From Vibrio gigantis (lineage in GTDB: Bacteria; Pseudomonadota; Gammaproteobacteria; Enterobacterales; Vibrionaceae): DNA of 64,000 nt. The notes beneath the pieces are model-generated. The model saw nothing but the letters and a program-made list of their open reading frames with translations. It searched no databases and was not told the DNA's origin. The position numbers and the translations under genes were made by a program. Of the stretch, positions 1 to 9,446 are shown one piece after another (the first letter of the stretch is position 1; every line of letters begins with the position of its first letter). Location of the stretch: NCBI RefSeq assembly GCF_024347515.1, contig NZ_AP025493.1, positions 310,001-374,000 on the forward strand, written 5' to 3'.

Positions 1-355
1 GTGCAAAAGCTACGACACCCCCCAAGTCAAAGTTCGCTTGATTACCATCAAGTTTCTTTAACCCATCCGTAATATCACTACCTGAAGCATCGAGCACTGC
101 ATCGATATTCGATTTCATGTCGTCAGGGTCGTTATAGCTACCACCAAAACTTGGCGTGATCATTCCCATGTCATCATTACGACGATAAATGGCAACAAGT
201 GCTGGGTTATAAAATGGAGCGGTTAGGAAGTTTGCTGAAACAACACCAACGCCACCCATCGCATCACCACGCGCTTCAATGGCGTAGTTTGCTGCTGAAA
301 GAGGAAGACTGGCGAATGCAATTGACACTGCGAGTAGTTTAGTAGTTTTTTTCAT
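1..355 (-). CDS. TraF-like (PF13729-type) exported protein, C-terminus cut by window edge
   Basis: The reading frame starts at an ATG ending at 355 and runs off the left edge, so only about 118 residues are visible. It begins with a signal peptide (MKKTTKLLAVSIAFASLPLSA) followed by the segment AIEARGDAMGGVGVV and FLTAPFYNPAL, which I recognise from the family annotated as conjugal transfer protein TraF (PF13729). In vibrios this family is chromosomal and has no demonstrated link to conjugation; a FadL-like or beta-rich envelope role is possible. It lies 50 bp after the DUF2861 gene on the same strand and probably shares the vxrAB transcript. Family call is moderately sure; function is unknown. 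Confidence 0.65.
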   Translation of the reverse strand, partial: MKKTTKLLAVSIAFASLPLSAANYAIEARGDAMGGVGVVSANFLTAPFYNPALVAIYRRNDDMGMITPSFGGSYNDPDDMKSNIDAVLDASGSDITDGLKKLDGNQANFDLGGVVAFA

Positions 356-405
356 GCCGTTTATCTTTGTTAGATCCCTTACATAGTTAACGGCACAATT
401 TTAAA

Positions 406-1293
406 TTACTTTAACTCTTCTTCGCTAGAAATATCATAAGTTTTACTGATAGTTTGGGCTTGTTCTATCGCTATGTCGCCTTGCCACCGTGAATGCACCA
501 TTGAAACCGCCAAGACGTAGCGATCATTGGGAAGTTCTTCACCAGAGAGGTTCATTGGATAATCAGATTCGTAACTCTTGCCCCACATTTGTTCATAGTG
601 TTCATCAATATAGTCGTACAAACCGATGTCGAGCTTAGGGAGTGGACAGTAAGGGTTTAACAGTTCTTTTTTATCAATTCGCCACGTATCTTTTGATGCC
701 CAGCGAACTTGTTGGCGCATGGCTATTTCACCAAGAACAATCCAAGTGCTCCAAGACTCGCCGCCATCACCTTTTACGCTTAAACGATACAAACCGGATT
801 CAAGTTGAGAGGCTAAATTGTAACGCTTGCGATATAGATTCACCGATGCGTTGTTTACCACTTCACTGTCTTTGGTTAACTCACTGTCCGACGAAACAAT
901 CTTATCGACCCACTTCTCGAAGGTAATGTCTTTAATGTCGTTTTCGGATTCGACATTAATCGATACGCGAAAGGTATCTCGGCCAGGGCTTTGAATAATG
1001 TGTCTTTTAACGACGACTGAACTAATCCAATCTGGAAGTGTTTTTCTAGTAAGGGTTTTACCACAATCTTTATTCAATGCCTGATCGAACAGTTCATTGA
1101 GGTGATCTTCTCGCGACTGAGAAGAGTTGATTTGCCAAACTTCCACTAGTGAATCAAACATCTGAGGTAAGTCATTATCTAACAGATGTTTATGAACTTG
1201 AGTCAGAGCATCACTACTCTTAAACCAATCCGCAGCTTGCGCGGTGTTCACTACGCAAGACAACATTAATAGTGGAAGTAAGGCTTTTTTCAT
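406..1293 (-). CDS. DUF2861 family exported protein (vxrC position)
   Basis: A 295-residue protein with an N-terminal signal peptide (cleavage near AQA-A at residue 20) and no later membrane segment, so probably periplasmic. The sequence fits the Vibrio-restricted DUF2861 family. Its start codon overlaps the stop of the upstream response regulator by one base (TAATG), which indicates translational coupling and one operon with the VxrAB-type system. In V. cholerae the genes after vxrAB are named vxrC, vxrD and vxrE and support cell-wall damage and type VI secretion responses; equating this gene with vxrC rests on position only. Molecular function unknown. Confidence 0.75.
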   Translation of the reverse strand: MKKALLPLLMLSCVVNTAQAADWFKSSDALTQVHKHLLDNDLPQMFDSLVEVWQINSSQSREDHLNELFDQALNKDCGKTLTRKTLPDWISSVVVKRHIIQSPGRDTFRVSINVESENDIKDITFEKWVDKIVSSDSELTKDSEVVNNASVNLYRKRYNLASQLESGLYRLSVKGDGGESWSTWIVLGEIAMRQQVRWASKDTWRIDKKELLNPYCPLPKLDIGLYDYIDEHYEQMWGKSYESDYPMNLSGEELPNDRYVLAVSMVHSRWQGDIAIEQAQTISKTYDISSEEELK

Positions 1294-1952
1294 TACGCTT
1301 TCATCTTGTAACCAACGCCACGCAGCGTTTCAATTTCTAGACCCGGCAGTTTCTGTCTTAGTTGCAGAACGTGCGTGTCAACCGTACGTGTCGTTGGGAA
1401 ATGGTTGTAACCCCATACATGGTCAAGCAATTCATCACGTGTGAATACACGGCCTAGGTTACTTGCCAAGAATAGTAGTAAGTCGAACTCTGTACGCGTT
1501 AGCGTAACTTCCAGCTCATTGAAAAACACTTCTCGTGTCGCTTTATCGATAACTAGATTTTGAGCCATCACTTTCGATGCGTCTTGGTCTTCAGCATCTG
1601 GTAGTCTTAGTTGCGCGCGGATTCGAGCAAACAATTCGGCTTCTGCAAAAGGCTTAGTTAGGTAATCATTTGCTCCTGAATCTAGACCCGCTACTTTGTC
1701 TTTTACTGTCACGAGAGCCGTTAGCAAAATGACAGGGATATCTTTCTTTTTCTTCCAACCTGGAAGTGAATCTACTGAGTCACCATCAGGGAGTTGACGG
1801 TCTAAGATAACTAGATCCGCTTGTTCCCAATAGCCTTCAACTTCAGAGATCAGTTCTGCATGCAAACATTCATATCCAGCTTGCTCAAGGCTAACTAATA
1901 AACCGTCAGCTAAATTTTTATCATCTTCAACGAGAAGCAATGTCTGTTTCAC
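1293..1952 (-). CDS. vxrB: OmpR-family response regulator VxrB (WigR)
   Basis: A 219-residue response regulator. The receiver domain spans about residues 3-115, with acidic pocket E9-D10-D11, phospho-acceptor D51 (LVILDRQLPDG) and conserved K100 (YLTKPF). The C-terminal winged helix (about 125-218) is of OmpR type, ending RTVDTHVLQLRQKL...RGVGYKM. The gene overlaps the partner kinase by 26 bp and the DUF2861 gene by one base, so all are cotranscribed. In V. cholerae the homologue controls cell-wall synthesis genes, type VI secretion and biofilm genes. Assignment to VxrB relies on the DUF3404-type kinase and DUF2861 neighbours. Confidence 0.85.
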   Translation of the reverse strand: MKQTLLLVEDDKNLADGLLVSLEQAGYECLHAELISEVEGYWEQADLVILDRQLPDGDSVDSLPGWKKKKDIPVILLTALVTVKDKVAGLDSGANDYLTKPFAEAELFARIRAQLRLPDAEDQDASKVMAQNLVIDKATREVFFNELEVTLTRTEFDLLLFLASNLGRVFTRDELLDHVWGYNHFPTTRTVDTHVLQLRQKLPGLEIETLRGVGYKMKA

Positions 1953-3423
1953 AAGGTATCTCCAAAATAAATGTTGTTGGGGGGCCGATAAGCGTCATGT
2001 GACCGCCCATTTTACCGACCATAGATTCTACTATCGTCAGGCCTAAACCGAGTCCACTCTTACTTACGAATGGCTTTCTTAATTGCCCCCAATCTTTGCG
2101 AGACAAGTCTCCATTATCTATAACTTTGAATGTCAGTTTCTTGTCAGAAGTATTCAGTTCTAGTATCACTGGAGCCACACCGTATTTTACGGCATTTCTG
2201 ATCAGGTTATCGATACACGTTCCTAACCAATATACGTTCACTTTTGCAGCAATGTCTTTGTTTACACGAAGTTCAATACCCGGTGCAAAGTCTTCTTCAA
2301 CTTTGTATTGAAGCCACTCTTCAACACTTGGCACCCACTCTGTCGCGAGCGGTTGATTGTCTGACTGCAAATAGTCTTTGCTTGCTTCGGCTAGCTGTCT
2401 TAAACGGCGTGTATCTTCACATAATCTACGGAACTCATCATATACCGATTCTGGTAAGTGTTCGAATTCACGTCTGAACCCTTCAACCGTCAACGATAAA
2501 CTCGCAATCGGTGTCCTTAATTCGTGCGTTAGAATTTGAAGAACTAACATTCGGCTCTTCATCTCTTGTTTCTTACTGTTCCAACGGTAAATTGCCCACC
2601 CCAAAACAAGCATGATGTTGGCGATCACCAAGATAAACATGGCAACTTGTAGAAGCTCTGAATGGTCTTCTATTTCCCAACACACGTTACCACGTTGGAC
2701 AAAACAGCTATTGCCTTCTGAAGACAAGCTAAACGATAACCCAGCAAGTGTCGCGTTCTCGTTCCAAACTGATTCTTTATACAGGTAATATCTGTCGCCA
2801 CGCTTTACCCACATCTCATCAAGTTCAACAAACATGCTCGCACCGGCTAACAGCGCAGTGATGGCTTCGCTATCCATTTGTTGTAGGCGAGAAAGCAGTT
2901 CGTCGTGTTCTGTGTTTGGTCTCTCCTGGATATGCATAAATCGTTTCAAGGAGTCGAACTTTTCTGGGTACTTTTCAACATATCGTGCAGCATAAGAACC
3001 ACCACCAGGATGAATCAATCCACTACGGCTAAACCAACGGTCAGAAAGCTTAGTGCCTTTACACATTGCACGAGTAAAAACTAGGGGCTCAGTGATCAAA
3101 GGGCTTAACGGTAACTTACCGCTACAGGTTTTTGATAGCTGGTATAAGCGTTGGATGTCTTTTAACGGGTACTCTGCTGTTTGTGGCAACATAGAAGACG
3201 GCATGATCAAACGTGTTGGATAATCCGCCTGTAACACTCGAATATCGTAAGATTCGATTGCCGTTTCGTGATCAAAGAGTTTGGTGAAATTATCGATACG
3301 CTCAGGCAAAGAGTCAGCAAATGCGTTTGCTGACACAGACAACGTAGCGATAAGAAGAGTAAATGTTCTTTTGATGATCACAAACCAACGCAAATTCATA
3401 TAGATCAACCAAATATATACCAT
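1927..3423 (-). CDS. vxrA: sensor histidine kinase VxrA (WigK), DUF3404-type sensor domain
   Basis: A 498-residue kinase as written. A hydrophobic signal segment (about 15-36) is followed by a periplasmic domain of the DUF3404 type with Cys pairs, a membrane segment at about 258-279, the H-box with H300 (THELRTP), N-box at about 404-414 (DNLIRNAVKYG), G1 at 435-438 and G2 at 457-462 (GLGLGL). DUF3404 is the sensor fold of VxrA/WigK, which senses cell-wall stress. The start is uncertain: no Shine-Dalgarno precedes the first ATG; an ATG at 3399 or a GTG at 3381 would give a cleaner signal peptide. First gene of the vxrAB-DUF2861-TraF-like operon. Confidence 0.85.
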   Translation of the reverse strand: MVYIWLIYMNLRWFVIIKRTFTLLIATLSVSANAFADSLPERIDNFTKLFDHETAIESYDIRVLQADYPTRLIMPSSMLPQTAEYPLKDIQRLYQLSKTCSGKLPLSPLITEPLVFTRAMCKGTKLSDRWFSRSGLIHPGGGSYAARYVEKYPEKFDSLKRFMHIQERPNTEHDELLSRLQQMDSEAITALLAGASMFVELDEMWVKRGDRYYLYKESVWNENATLAGLSFSLSSEGNSCFVQRGNVCWEIEDHSELLQVAMFILVIANIMLVLGWAIYRWNSKKQEMKSRMLVLQILTHELRTPIASLSLTVEGFRREFEHLPESVYDEFRRLCEDTRRLRQLAEASKDYLQSDNQPLATEWVPSVEEWLQYKVEEDFAPGIELRVNKDIAAKVNVYWLGTCIDNLIRNAVKYGVAPVILELNTSDKKLTFKVIDNGDLSRKDWGQLRKPFVSKSGLGLGLTIVESMVGKMGGHMTLIGPPTTFILEIPCETDIASR

Positions 3424-3627
3424 TCGCTATCAAAGATAAATTTTTAACCGCATGAAAACAGTGGGAGTGGTGAGTTATAGCGGTAAATTACGTAATATCA
3501 GTATCGTGAGGCACAAGGGTAACCGTTTGTTGATTAACTAATCCAATTTTCATTCGAATGAGGTTGTGCCATTAATTCTTTGGCTAGTTCGCTATTCAAT
3601 TCAGAATAAGGATACTTTCTAAGAATC

Positions 3628-3652
3628 AAAAAAAGGAGCTCAGTGAGCTCCT
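3628..3652 (-). terminator. rho-independent terminator of pntAB
   Basis: On the minus strand a perfect stem AGGAGCTC/GAGCTCCT with a 3-nt loop is followed by seven T. It sits 22 bp after the pntB stop. Confidence 0.9.
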
Positions 3653-3674
3653 AATTATTATTACAAAGTGTTTT

Positions 3675-5072
3675 CTATAAATGCTCTAGAATACCTAGAC
3701 AGCTCTGTTTCGCATCACCAAACAGCATCTGCGTGTTCTCTTTGAAGAATAGTGGGTTTTGTACACCCGCATAACCCGTGTTCATCGAACGCTTAAATAC
3801 GATAACATTCTGGGCATTCCAAACTTCGAGTACTGGCATACCAGCGATTGGACTGTTTGGGTCTTCAAGTGCTGCCGGGTTTACGGTGTCATTCGCACCA
3901 ATAACCAATACAGTATCTGTCTCATCGAAATCATCGTTAATTTCGTCCATTTCAAGAACAATATCGTAAGGCACTTTTGCTTCAGCAAGCAGTACGTTCA
4001 TGTGACCCGGTAACCTACCCGCTACAGGATGGATACCAAATCTAACATTGATGCCCTGAGCTCGTAGCTTCTCAGTGATTTCATGCACTGGGTATTGAGC
4101 TTGAGCTACTGCCATGCCGTACCCAGGAGTGATGATGACTGACTTTGAGTTTTTCAGCATATCTGCCACATCTTCAGCTGATGTTTCGCGGTGTTCACCC
4201 TGCTCTTCATCGCCATCAGACACAACCACTTCTTGGCCGAATCCACCAGCAATAACGCTAATGAAAGATCGGTTCATCGCCTTACACATGATGTAAGAAA
4301 GAATCGCACCCGACGAACCAACCAATGCACCTGTTACGATAAGCAGATCGTTTGCAAGCATGAAACCTGCCGCCGCTGCTGCCCAACCTGAGTACGAGTT
4401 AAGCATAGATACAACCACTGGCATATCTGCGCCGCCAATCGATGCCACCAGGTGGTAACCGAATGCGAATGCAATAAGTGTCATCACCATAAGCGCTAAC
4501 ATGCTGCCATCCGCTTTAACGAACATAATCATTAACAATGTAGAAGCTACGATAGCCGCTAGGTTCCACTTGTGCTTGTGAGGGATGTTCAATGCAGACG
4601 AAGAAATAACGCCGCGAAGCTTACCAAACGCAACAATAGAACCCGTGAACGTCACCGCACCAATAAACACGCCAAGGAACACTTCTACCAGATGGATAAC
4701 GTGCTCAGCATGAATATCAGCAGGGTTGATAGAAACAGCAGCAGGTGGATCGATGTAGCTGTTGTAACCCACAAGTACTGCAGCCATACCTACGAAACTG
4801 TGCAGGATTGCTACTAACTCAGGCATTTCAGTCATTTCTACTTTTCTTGCGTAGTGGATACCAATACCACCACCGATCACCATCGCTATGATGATCCATA
4901 CAATACCTGCAGAATGAGGGCCAAAGATCGTCGCGATCAATGCGATTGCCATACCCGTGATACCGTAATAGTTACCTGCACGTGCAGATTCCTGTTTCGA
5001 CAACCCGGCCAAGCTCATAATAAAGAATACAGCAGCAACAATATAAGCTGCTTGTACTAATCCTTCAGACAT
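3675..5072 (-). CDS. pntB: NAD(P) transhydrogenase subunit beta
   Basis: A 465-residue membrane protein, the usual length for PntB. The N-terminal two thirds are multiple hydrophobic helices (domain II, proton channel). The soluble C-terminal NADP-binding domain III begins near residue 285 and shows TPGYGMAVAQAQYPV, GIHPVAGRLPGHMNVLLAEA, the GANDTVNPAA loop and VFKRSMNTGYAGVQNPLF. With PntA it couples proton entry to hydride transfer from NADH to NADP at the inner membrane, supplying NADPH. It lies 10 bp downstream of pntA and ends in a strong terminator. Confidence 0.97.
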   Translation of the reverse strand: MSEGLVQAAYIVAAVFFIMSLAGLSKQESARAGNYYGITGMAIALIATIFGPHSAGIVWIIIAMVIGGGIGIHYARKVEMTEMPELVAILHSFVGMAAVLVGYNSYIDPPAAVSINPADIHAEHVIHLVEVFLGVFIGAVTFTGSIVAFGKLRGVISSSALNIPHKHKWNLAAIVASTLLMIMFVKADGSMLALMVMTLIAFAFGYHLVASIGGADMPVVVSMLNSYSGWAAAAAGFMLANDLLIVTGALVGSSGAILSYIMCKAMNRSFISVIAGGFGQEVVVSDGDEEQGEHRETSAEDVADMLKNSKSVIITPGYGMAVAQAQYPVHEITEKLRAQGINVRFGIHPVAGRLPGHMNVLLAEAKVPYDIVLEMDEINDDFDETDTVLVIGANDTVNPAALEDPNSPIAGMPVLEVWNAQNVIVFKRSMNTGYAGVQNPLFFKENTQMLFGDAKQSCLGILEHL

Positions 5073-5082
5073 CTGTTACTCC

Positions 5083-6630
5083 TTAGTCTTTACGGAACAT
5101 TTCAAGCATACGTTTGGTCACGGTAAAGCCACCAAAGATATTGATACTTGCAATTAATACGGCAATAAATGATAAGAACGTGACGACGCCACTTCCTTGT
5201 CCTATCTGTAACAGCGCACCTACAACAATGATCCCTGAGATCGCGTTAGTCACGGACATCAAAGGCGTATGCAGAGAATGGCTTACATTCCAAACTACGT
5301 AATAACCCACCACACAAGCGAGAACAAAAACGGTAAAGTGAGATAAGAACGCGGCAGGAGCAACCGATGCTATCCAAGCGAAAGCACCAACCGCTATTGC
5401 GATGCCGGCTACTTTCTTGACCGGGGACACAGGTTGTTGGACCTTAGGTGGAGCTTTAGCTTCTTCCGGTTTGGCCTGTTGTGGCTGAGCGGAAACTTGA
5501 ATTGGCGGAGCTGGCCAAGTGACTTCGCCCTCTTTAACCACAGTAACACCGCGCAGAACGACATCTTCAAAGTCGATATTGATGTTGCCATCTTTCTCTT
5601 TGCAAAGCAGTTTCAGCAAGTTAACTAGGTTCGTTGCATACAATTGAGATGACTGAGTCGGCAGTCGACCAACCATATCTGTATAGCCAACCACCTTCAC
5701 GCCATTAGCCGTTGTGATCACTTGATCAGCAACCGTATATTCACAGTTACCGCCATTCGCAGCGGCAAGGTCCACGATCACGCTACCTGCACTCATACTG
5801 TCAACCATCTCTTTGGTAATCAGCTTAGGTGCCGGGCGACCTGGAATTAGTGCCGTTGTAATGATGATGTCGACATCTTTAGCTTGAGCCGCATAAAGCT
5901 CCTCAGCTTTCTTGTTGAATGCTTCAGACATCTCTTTTGCGTAGCCATCACCCGCGCTGGTATCTTCCTTGAAATCGACTTCCAAGAATTCAGCGCCCAT
6001 AGACTCGACTTGCTCTTTTACTTCAGGACGGACATCGAACGAACGAACGATCGCACCCAAACTACCCGCAGCGCCAATTGCCGCTAGACCAGCAACACCC
6101 GCACCAGCAACCAGTACTTTTGCCGGTGGAACTTTACCTGCAGCGGTAATTTGACCCGTGAAGAATCGACCAAATTCATGTGCTGCTTCAACAACCGCAC
6201 GATAGCCCGCGATGTTAGCCATAGAACTCAATGCATCTAGCGCTTGAGCTCTTGAAATACGAGGTACAGAGTCCATCGCCATCACATTGATATTACGGCT
6301 GGACAATTGTTCCATTAATTCTGGATTTTGAGCAGGCCAAATAAAGCTGACCAATGTTGCGCCATCTTTAAGCAGGTCGATTTCATTTTTAGACTCGTCA
6401 ACGATCGGAGCGTTAACTTTAAAGATAATATCGGATTTCCAAGCTTCATCTGCGGTTACAACTTTTGCTCCAGCTTGTTCATAAGCTGCATCTTCAAAAC
6501 TTGCTAACGCACCTGCTTGTGATTCAACACAAACTTCAAATCCTAATTTTAGAAGCTGTTCTACCGATTTCGGCGAAGCAGCGACTCGCGTTTCACCTGC
6601 GAGTGTTTCTCTTGGTACACCAATTTGCAT
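5083..6630 (-). CDS. pntA: NAD(P) transhydrogenase subunit alpha
   Basis: A 515-residue protein from the ATG at 6630, which has an AAGGAA ribosome-binding site; a longer open frame to 6762 lacks one and the extra residues do not resemble the family. The N-terminal NAD-binding domain I begins MQIGVPRETLAGETRVAASP and carries GAGVAGLAAIGAAGSLGA with FDVRPE, then TTALIPGRPAPKLI. A proline/alanine-rich linker (about 390-410) leads to C-terminal membrane helices (about 415-510), as in E. coli PntA. First gene of pntAB. Confidence 0.96.
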   Translation of the reverse strand: MQIGVPRETLAGETRVAASPKSVEQLLKLGFEVCVESQAGALASFEDAAYEQAGAKVVTADEAWKSDIIFKVNAPIVDESKNEIDLLKDGATLVSFIWPAQNPELMEQLSSRNINVMAMDSVPRISRAQALDALSSMANIAGYRAVVEAAHEFGRFFTGQITAAGKVPPAKVLVAGAGVAGLAAIGAAGSLGAIVRSFDVRPEVKEQVESMGAEFLEVDFKEDTSAGDGYAKEMSEAFNKKAEELYAAQAKDVDIIITTALIPGRPAPKLITKEMVDSMSAGSVIVDLAAANGGNCEYTVADQVITTANGVKVVGYTDMVGRLPTQSSQLYATNLVNLLKLLCKEKDGNINIDFEDVVLRGVTVVKEGEVTWPAPPIQVSAQPQQAKPEEAKAPPKVQQPVSPVKKVAGIAIAVGAFAWIASVAPAAFLSHFTVFVLACVVGYYVVWNVSHSLHTPLMSVTNAISGIIVVGALLQIGQGSGVVTFLSFIAVLIASINIFGGFTVTKRMLEMFRKD

Positions 6631-6858
6631 AGCTATTCCTTGACTATTGGCACAATGACTTATTCGTTTGTATCTAACGACAACTAATACTTCAAGCGTT
6701 TTGTTCAAAGAACAGGAAAAGTTATTACTTATAACAATTTGGATGGATTTTGAGCGCTTCATTTGAAGAAATGTCGAGCCTCTCGAACAAAGAGGTCAAA
6801 CCACTTGAAAATAATCCTTTAAATAACAACCTTCTAGCTGTTCTTTATCCCTAAAACT

Positions 6859-6892
6859 AAAAAGAGCTTTCAGCATATACACTGAAAGCTCT
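6859..6892 (-). terminator. rho-independent terminator after the HlyU-family gene
   Basis: Minus-strand stem AGAGCTTTCAG / CTGAAAGCTCT (11 bp, 8-nt loop) followed by TTTT. It lies 37 bp beyond the stop of the 6930-7211 gene and before pntA. Nothing else is recognised in 6631-6929 apart from the pntA leader. Confidence 0.85.
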
Positions 6893-6929
6893 CTAAATTA
6901 TGACCAACATCAATTCTAACCCTAATTGG

Positions 6930-7211
6930 TTAGCTAAATATATTGTCGCCCATTTGGTCGATGAACATCTGCGATTTCTTAAGCATCAATTCATCGGCAT
7001 CTTGTTTGTTTGAAACAACATCTGAACGAATGAAACGGTGGGTTTTGATTTCACCATCGAATTCTTTCTCTATTCGCCCAGCAACACGGTATTGACCAGA
7101 TTCTGCAATGGCATCTTGATAGATATTAAAGCCTTTATATTCGACTGGCTCAATCTCTACTTTTTGTTCGGTTTTTTCTTTGCCACCAAATAATCTAGAA
7201 AAGAATCCCAC
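6930..7211 (-). CDS. HlyU-family (PF10115) small protein
   Basis: A 93-residue soluble protein beginning MGFFSRLFGG, with YKGFNIYQDAIAESGQYRVAGRIEK and FIRSDVV. This matches the PF10115 family labelled transcriptional activator HlyU. That family is distinct from the ArsR/SmtB-type HlyU that activates haemolysin genes in V. cholerae, so the regulator label should be treated with caution. No helix-turn-helix is obvious to the eye. It follows the ComFB-like gene by 39 bp on the same strand and is closed by its own terminator. Confidence 0.75.
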   Translation of the reverse strand: MGFFSRLFGGKEKTEQKVEIEPVEYKGFNIYQDAIAESGQYRVAGRIEKEFDGEIKTHRFIRSDVVSNKQDADELMLKKSQMFIDQMGDNIFS

Positions 7212-7250
7212 GTTTTTTACTCCTTAAATGACCGTACTAACCGTAAACTA

Positions 7251-7619
7251 TCATGACTGTTTACGGTTCAACAACGGCTTTTCATACCATTGTAATTCTA
7301 CGTCATCATCAAAATTGTGTTGACTAAATATAACCGGTACGTTGTCGTCACGTTCGCGTCTTCGATCATCAATAATCATGCTTTCTGCATTTTTGACCGC
7401 GATCTCACTATTGCGTTTATAAAGCACCAATTTATCTTCTGGCAATGCTGAAAGAAAATCGATATCAAAACGAATATAGATCGGTTTAAGCTGACCTAAA
7501 GCCAAACACGCAAGATCGGCCAATTGTTCGTTGGTATAACTAGACACATATTCTTCGGTAGCCAAAACATGACCCACCAGAGTTTCCATATAGTTATGTA
7601 CATCAACACTAATTTGCAT
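7251..7619 (-). CDS. late competence ComFB-family protein
   Basis: A 122-residue cytoplasmic protein. Residues 1-85 fit the ComFB family (PF10719): VHNYMETLVGHVLA, LADLACLALGQLKPIYIRFDIDFLSALP, then NSEIAVKNAESMI. Some ComFB proteins in cyanobacteria and other bacteria bind cyclic-di-GMP; whether this one does is inference, though the next gene is a diguanylate cyclase. The C-terminal tail is charged and looks disordered. Ribosome-binding site GGAGG lies 7 bp before the ATG (complement of the bases at 7627-7631). Probably cotranscribed with the HlyU-family gene. Confidence 0.8.
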   Translation of the reverse strand: MQISVDVHNYMETLVGHVLATEEYVSSYTNEQLADLACLALGQLKPIYIRFDIDFLSALPEDKLVLYKRNSEIAVKNAESMIIDDRRRERDDNVPVIFSQHNFDDDVELQWYEKPLLNRKQS

Positions 7620-8080
7620 ATCACACCTCCATTTGTTGCGGTTTTCTAGTCGCAGTCGCTTTTGAATTTACTTGAAACCATGAAATCCCTAAAAGCTCCC
7701 TGCCACTCAGTTATAGGTTTCACTGTCCATAGTTGAAACTAAGGGGCGTTATTTAATCTTACTATGACTTCATTACAGAACTTACATAACTCTATTATAA
7801 GTAATCATCAAGCCCTTTAGATGACAGCACCAACATAAAAGCAGCGGAGCAGATTTTGTTAAGTATCTATAACGACTAATTAATTTCTCATATATACTGT
7901 GTAGTTCGTTCTATGGTTAATAGCAACTCAAATACATATAAAAATGATTGCACCAATAGCGACCTATGACTATGTTTTTGCTCTAATTTAGGTAAAAAGC
8001 TTGGCAATCGCTTGTTTAACCGTATCCTACGCATATTATTAAATAATAAGATCATCAATATAGTTAGGCTCACCACATAA
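7620..8080. other. 461-bp divergent intergenic region
   Basis: AT-rich region between the ComFB-like gene (minus) and the diguanylate cyclase (plus), so it should hold both promoters. An AT-rich dyad (ATTATTAAATAATA) lies about 40 bp before the cyclase ATG. No tRNA, terminator or convincing gene was seen. Confidence 0.5.
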
Positions 8081-9322
8081 ATGGCATCATCTTTTGTAAC
8101 GTCGAGCATGTTTCGATTTTGCTTCCCTTTAGTCCTGTTAACCATTTTGTTCGCTGGTATGGACAACGTCATTCTCGTGACGGACTCAAATTTAGGGTTT
8201 GCTAGCAACCTTCCTTACATTTTACTGAGCGTTGCGGTTCTGCTATGCCACACATTCAGACAAGGTCGAATGGCGATGGTATCAGTGACCATGCTTGTCG
8301 CTTATCTAATAATCCAAGTGCGCTTACAGACACCTCTCAATACCGGCACTACACTATTAGAGCTTTCTTTACTTGCGGCATTAGTACCTGTCACTTGCTT
8401 ACTTGTTTATGCCTTCCCTGATAATGGCGTAAACTCCAAGTCGATGCTTCTCTACTCCATCGTTCTCGTTCTGTTCATGGTGTGGGCACAATTAATCGTC
8501 TCTCACTTCCATGCCGGTGGTTTTGAATCGTGGAGTGAAGGTCTTCTGTTTATTGTAAGAGACTTCTCCAAGCTGCCTTTTGTTTTGGTGTTGTATAGCC
8601 TTTGTTTGCTTGGCCTTACTGCCATTCTAGTGTTGGTCTATAACCGCTCTATCGATGTTGTGGTTTATAGCGCTATCTTGCTTTCTTCTTGTACGTTCAT
8701 CTTCTTTGACGTTCAGTACATCTCCAGCACCATGTTCTCGTTGTCAGGCACGTTGATCATCGTCTATGTGATGTCTGCCAGTCATGATATGGCCTTTAAT
8801 GACCAACTAACTAACATCCCAGGTCGACACGCCTTAGAGGTTGATATGAAGCATTTAGGGCGTAAATTTTCGATGGCGATGGTCGATATCGATCACTTTA
8901 AGAAATTCAACGATACCTACGGACATGATATTGGAGACGATGTGTTAAAACTGGTGGCTCGTATCCTGAGAGAGACTACCGGTGGCGCGAAAGCTTATCG
9001 CTATGGGGGTGAAGAGTTCACAATTATCTTTAAAGGCAAACATTCGGAACAAGTTAAAGAGCACCTTCAAGCTCTGATTTCCGAAGTCCAAAACTACGAC
9101 ATGACGATTCGGAATAGCCAGGATCGCCCTGATGATCATGAAGTGGGTATGAAAAAGCGAGGTAAGAACGGAAAACCGTCGAAAGTAGTGAATGTTACGG
9201 TGAGTATTGGACTGTCCGATAGTACAACCACCAGACATCCTGAAGAAGTGTTGAAGCTTGCTGACAAGGCATTGTACAAAGCAAAAGAAACTGGGCGAAA
9301 TAAGCTGTGTGTTGATAGTTAA
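8081..9322 (+). CDS. membrane-bound diguanylate cyclase (GGDEF)
   Basis: A 413-residue protein. Residues 10-235 are largely hydrophobic, with about six to eight membrane helices and no recognisable named sensor domain. The GGDEF domain follows: DQLTNIPGRH at about 241-250, metal-binding D269 in MVDIDHFKKFNDTYGHDIGDD, and the active-site GGEEF at 309-313, so it should be active. The inhibitory RxxD motif is absent (TGGA at that place), arguing against product feedback. A polar insertion (about 337-365, charged) interrupts the domain before VTVSIGLS. An internal ATG at 8108 is a possible alternative start. It makes cyclic-di-GMP; signal unknown. Confidence 0.93.
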   Translation: MASSFVTSSMFRFCFPLVLLTILFAGMDNVILVTDSNLGFASNLPYILLSVAVLLCHTFRQGRMAMVSVTMLVAYLIIQVRLQTPLNTGTTLLELSLLAALVPVTCLLVYAFPDNGVNSKSMLLYSIVLVLFMVWAQLIVSHFHAGGFESWSEGLLFIVRDFSKLPFVLVLYSLCLLGLTAILVLVYNRSIDVVVYSAILLSSCTFIFFDVQYISSTMFSLSGTLIIVYVMSASHDMAFNDQLTNIPGRHALEVDMKHLGRKFSMAMVDIDHFKKFNDTYGHDIGDDVLKLVARILRETTGGAKAYRYGGEEFTIIFKGKHSEQVKEHLQALISEVQNYDMTIRNSQDRPDDHEVGMKKRGKNGKPSKVVNVTVSIGLSDSTTTRHPEEVLKLADKALYKAKETGRNKLCVDS

Positions 9323-9446
9323 AAATATTGAACGCTTAGGGAATTACATAACTATAGACGTTAATAATGGTCTGCCTTAATAACTATCACTTTCAAGTAC
9401 AGCCCCATTAATTTGAGGCTATGCCGGCTGAACAAAAAATGAGAAC

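Noticed and set aside
6631..6762. N-terminal extension of PntA
   Set aside because: The added residues do not match the family and the ATG at 6630 has a good ribosome-binding site.
7888..8208. 106-codon minus-strand frame overlapping the start of the diguanylate cyclase
   Set aside because: It runs antisense through the cyclase N-terminus and promoter, with no family resemblance.
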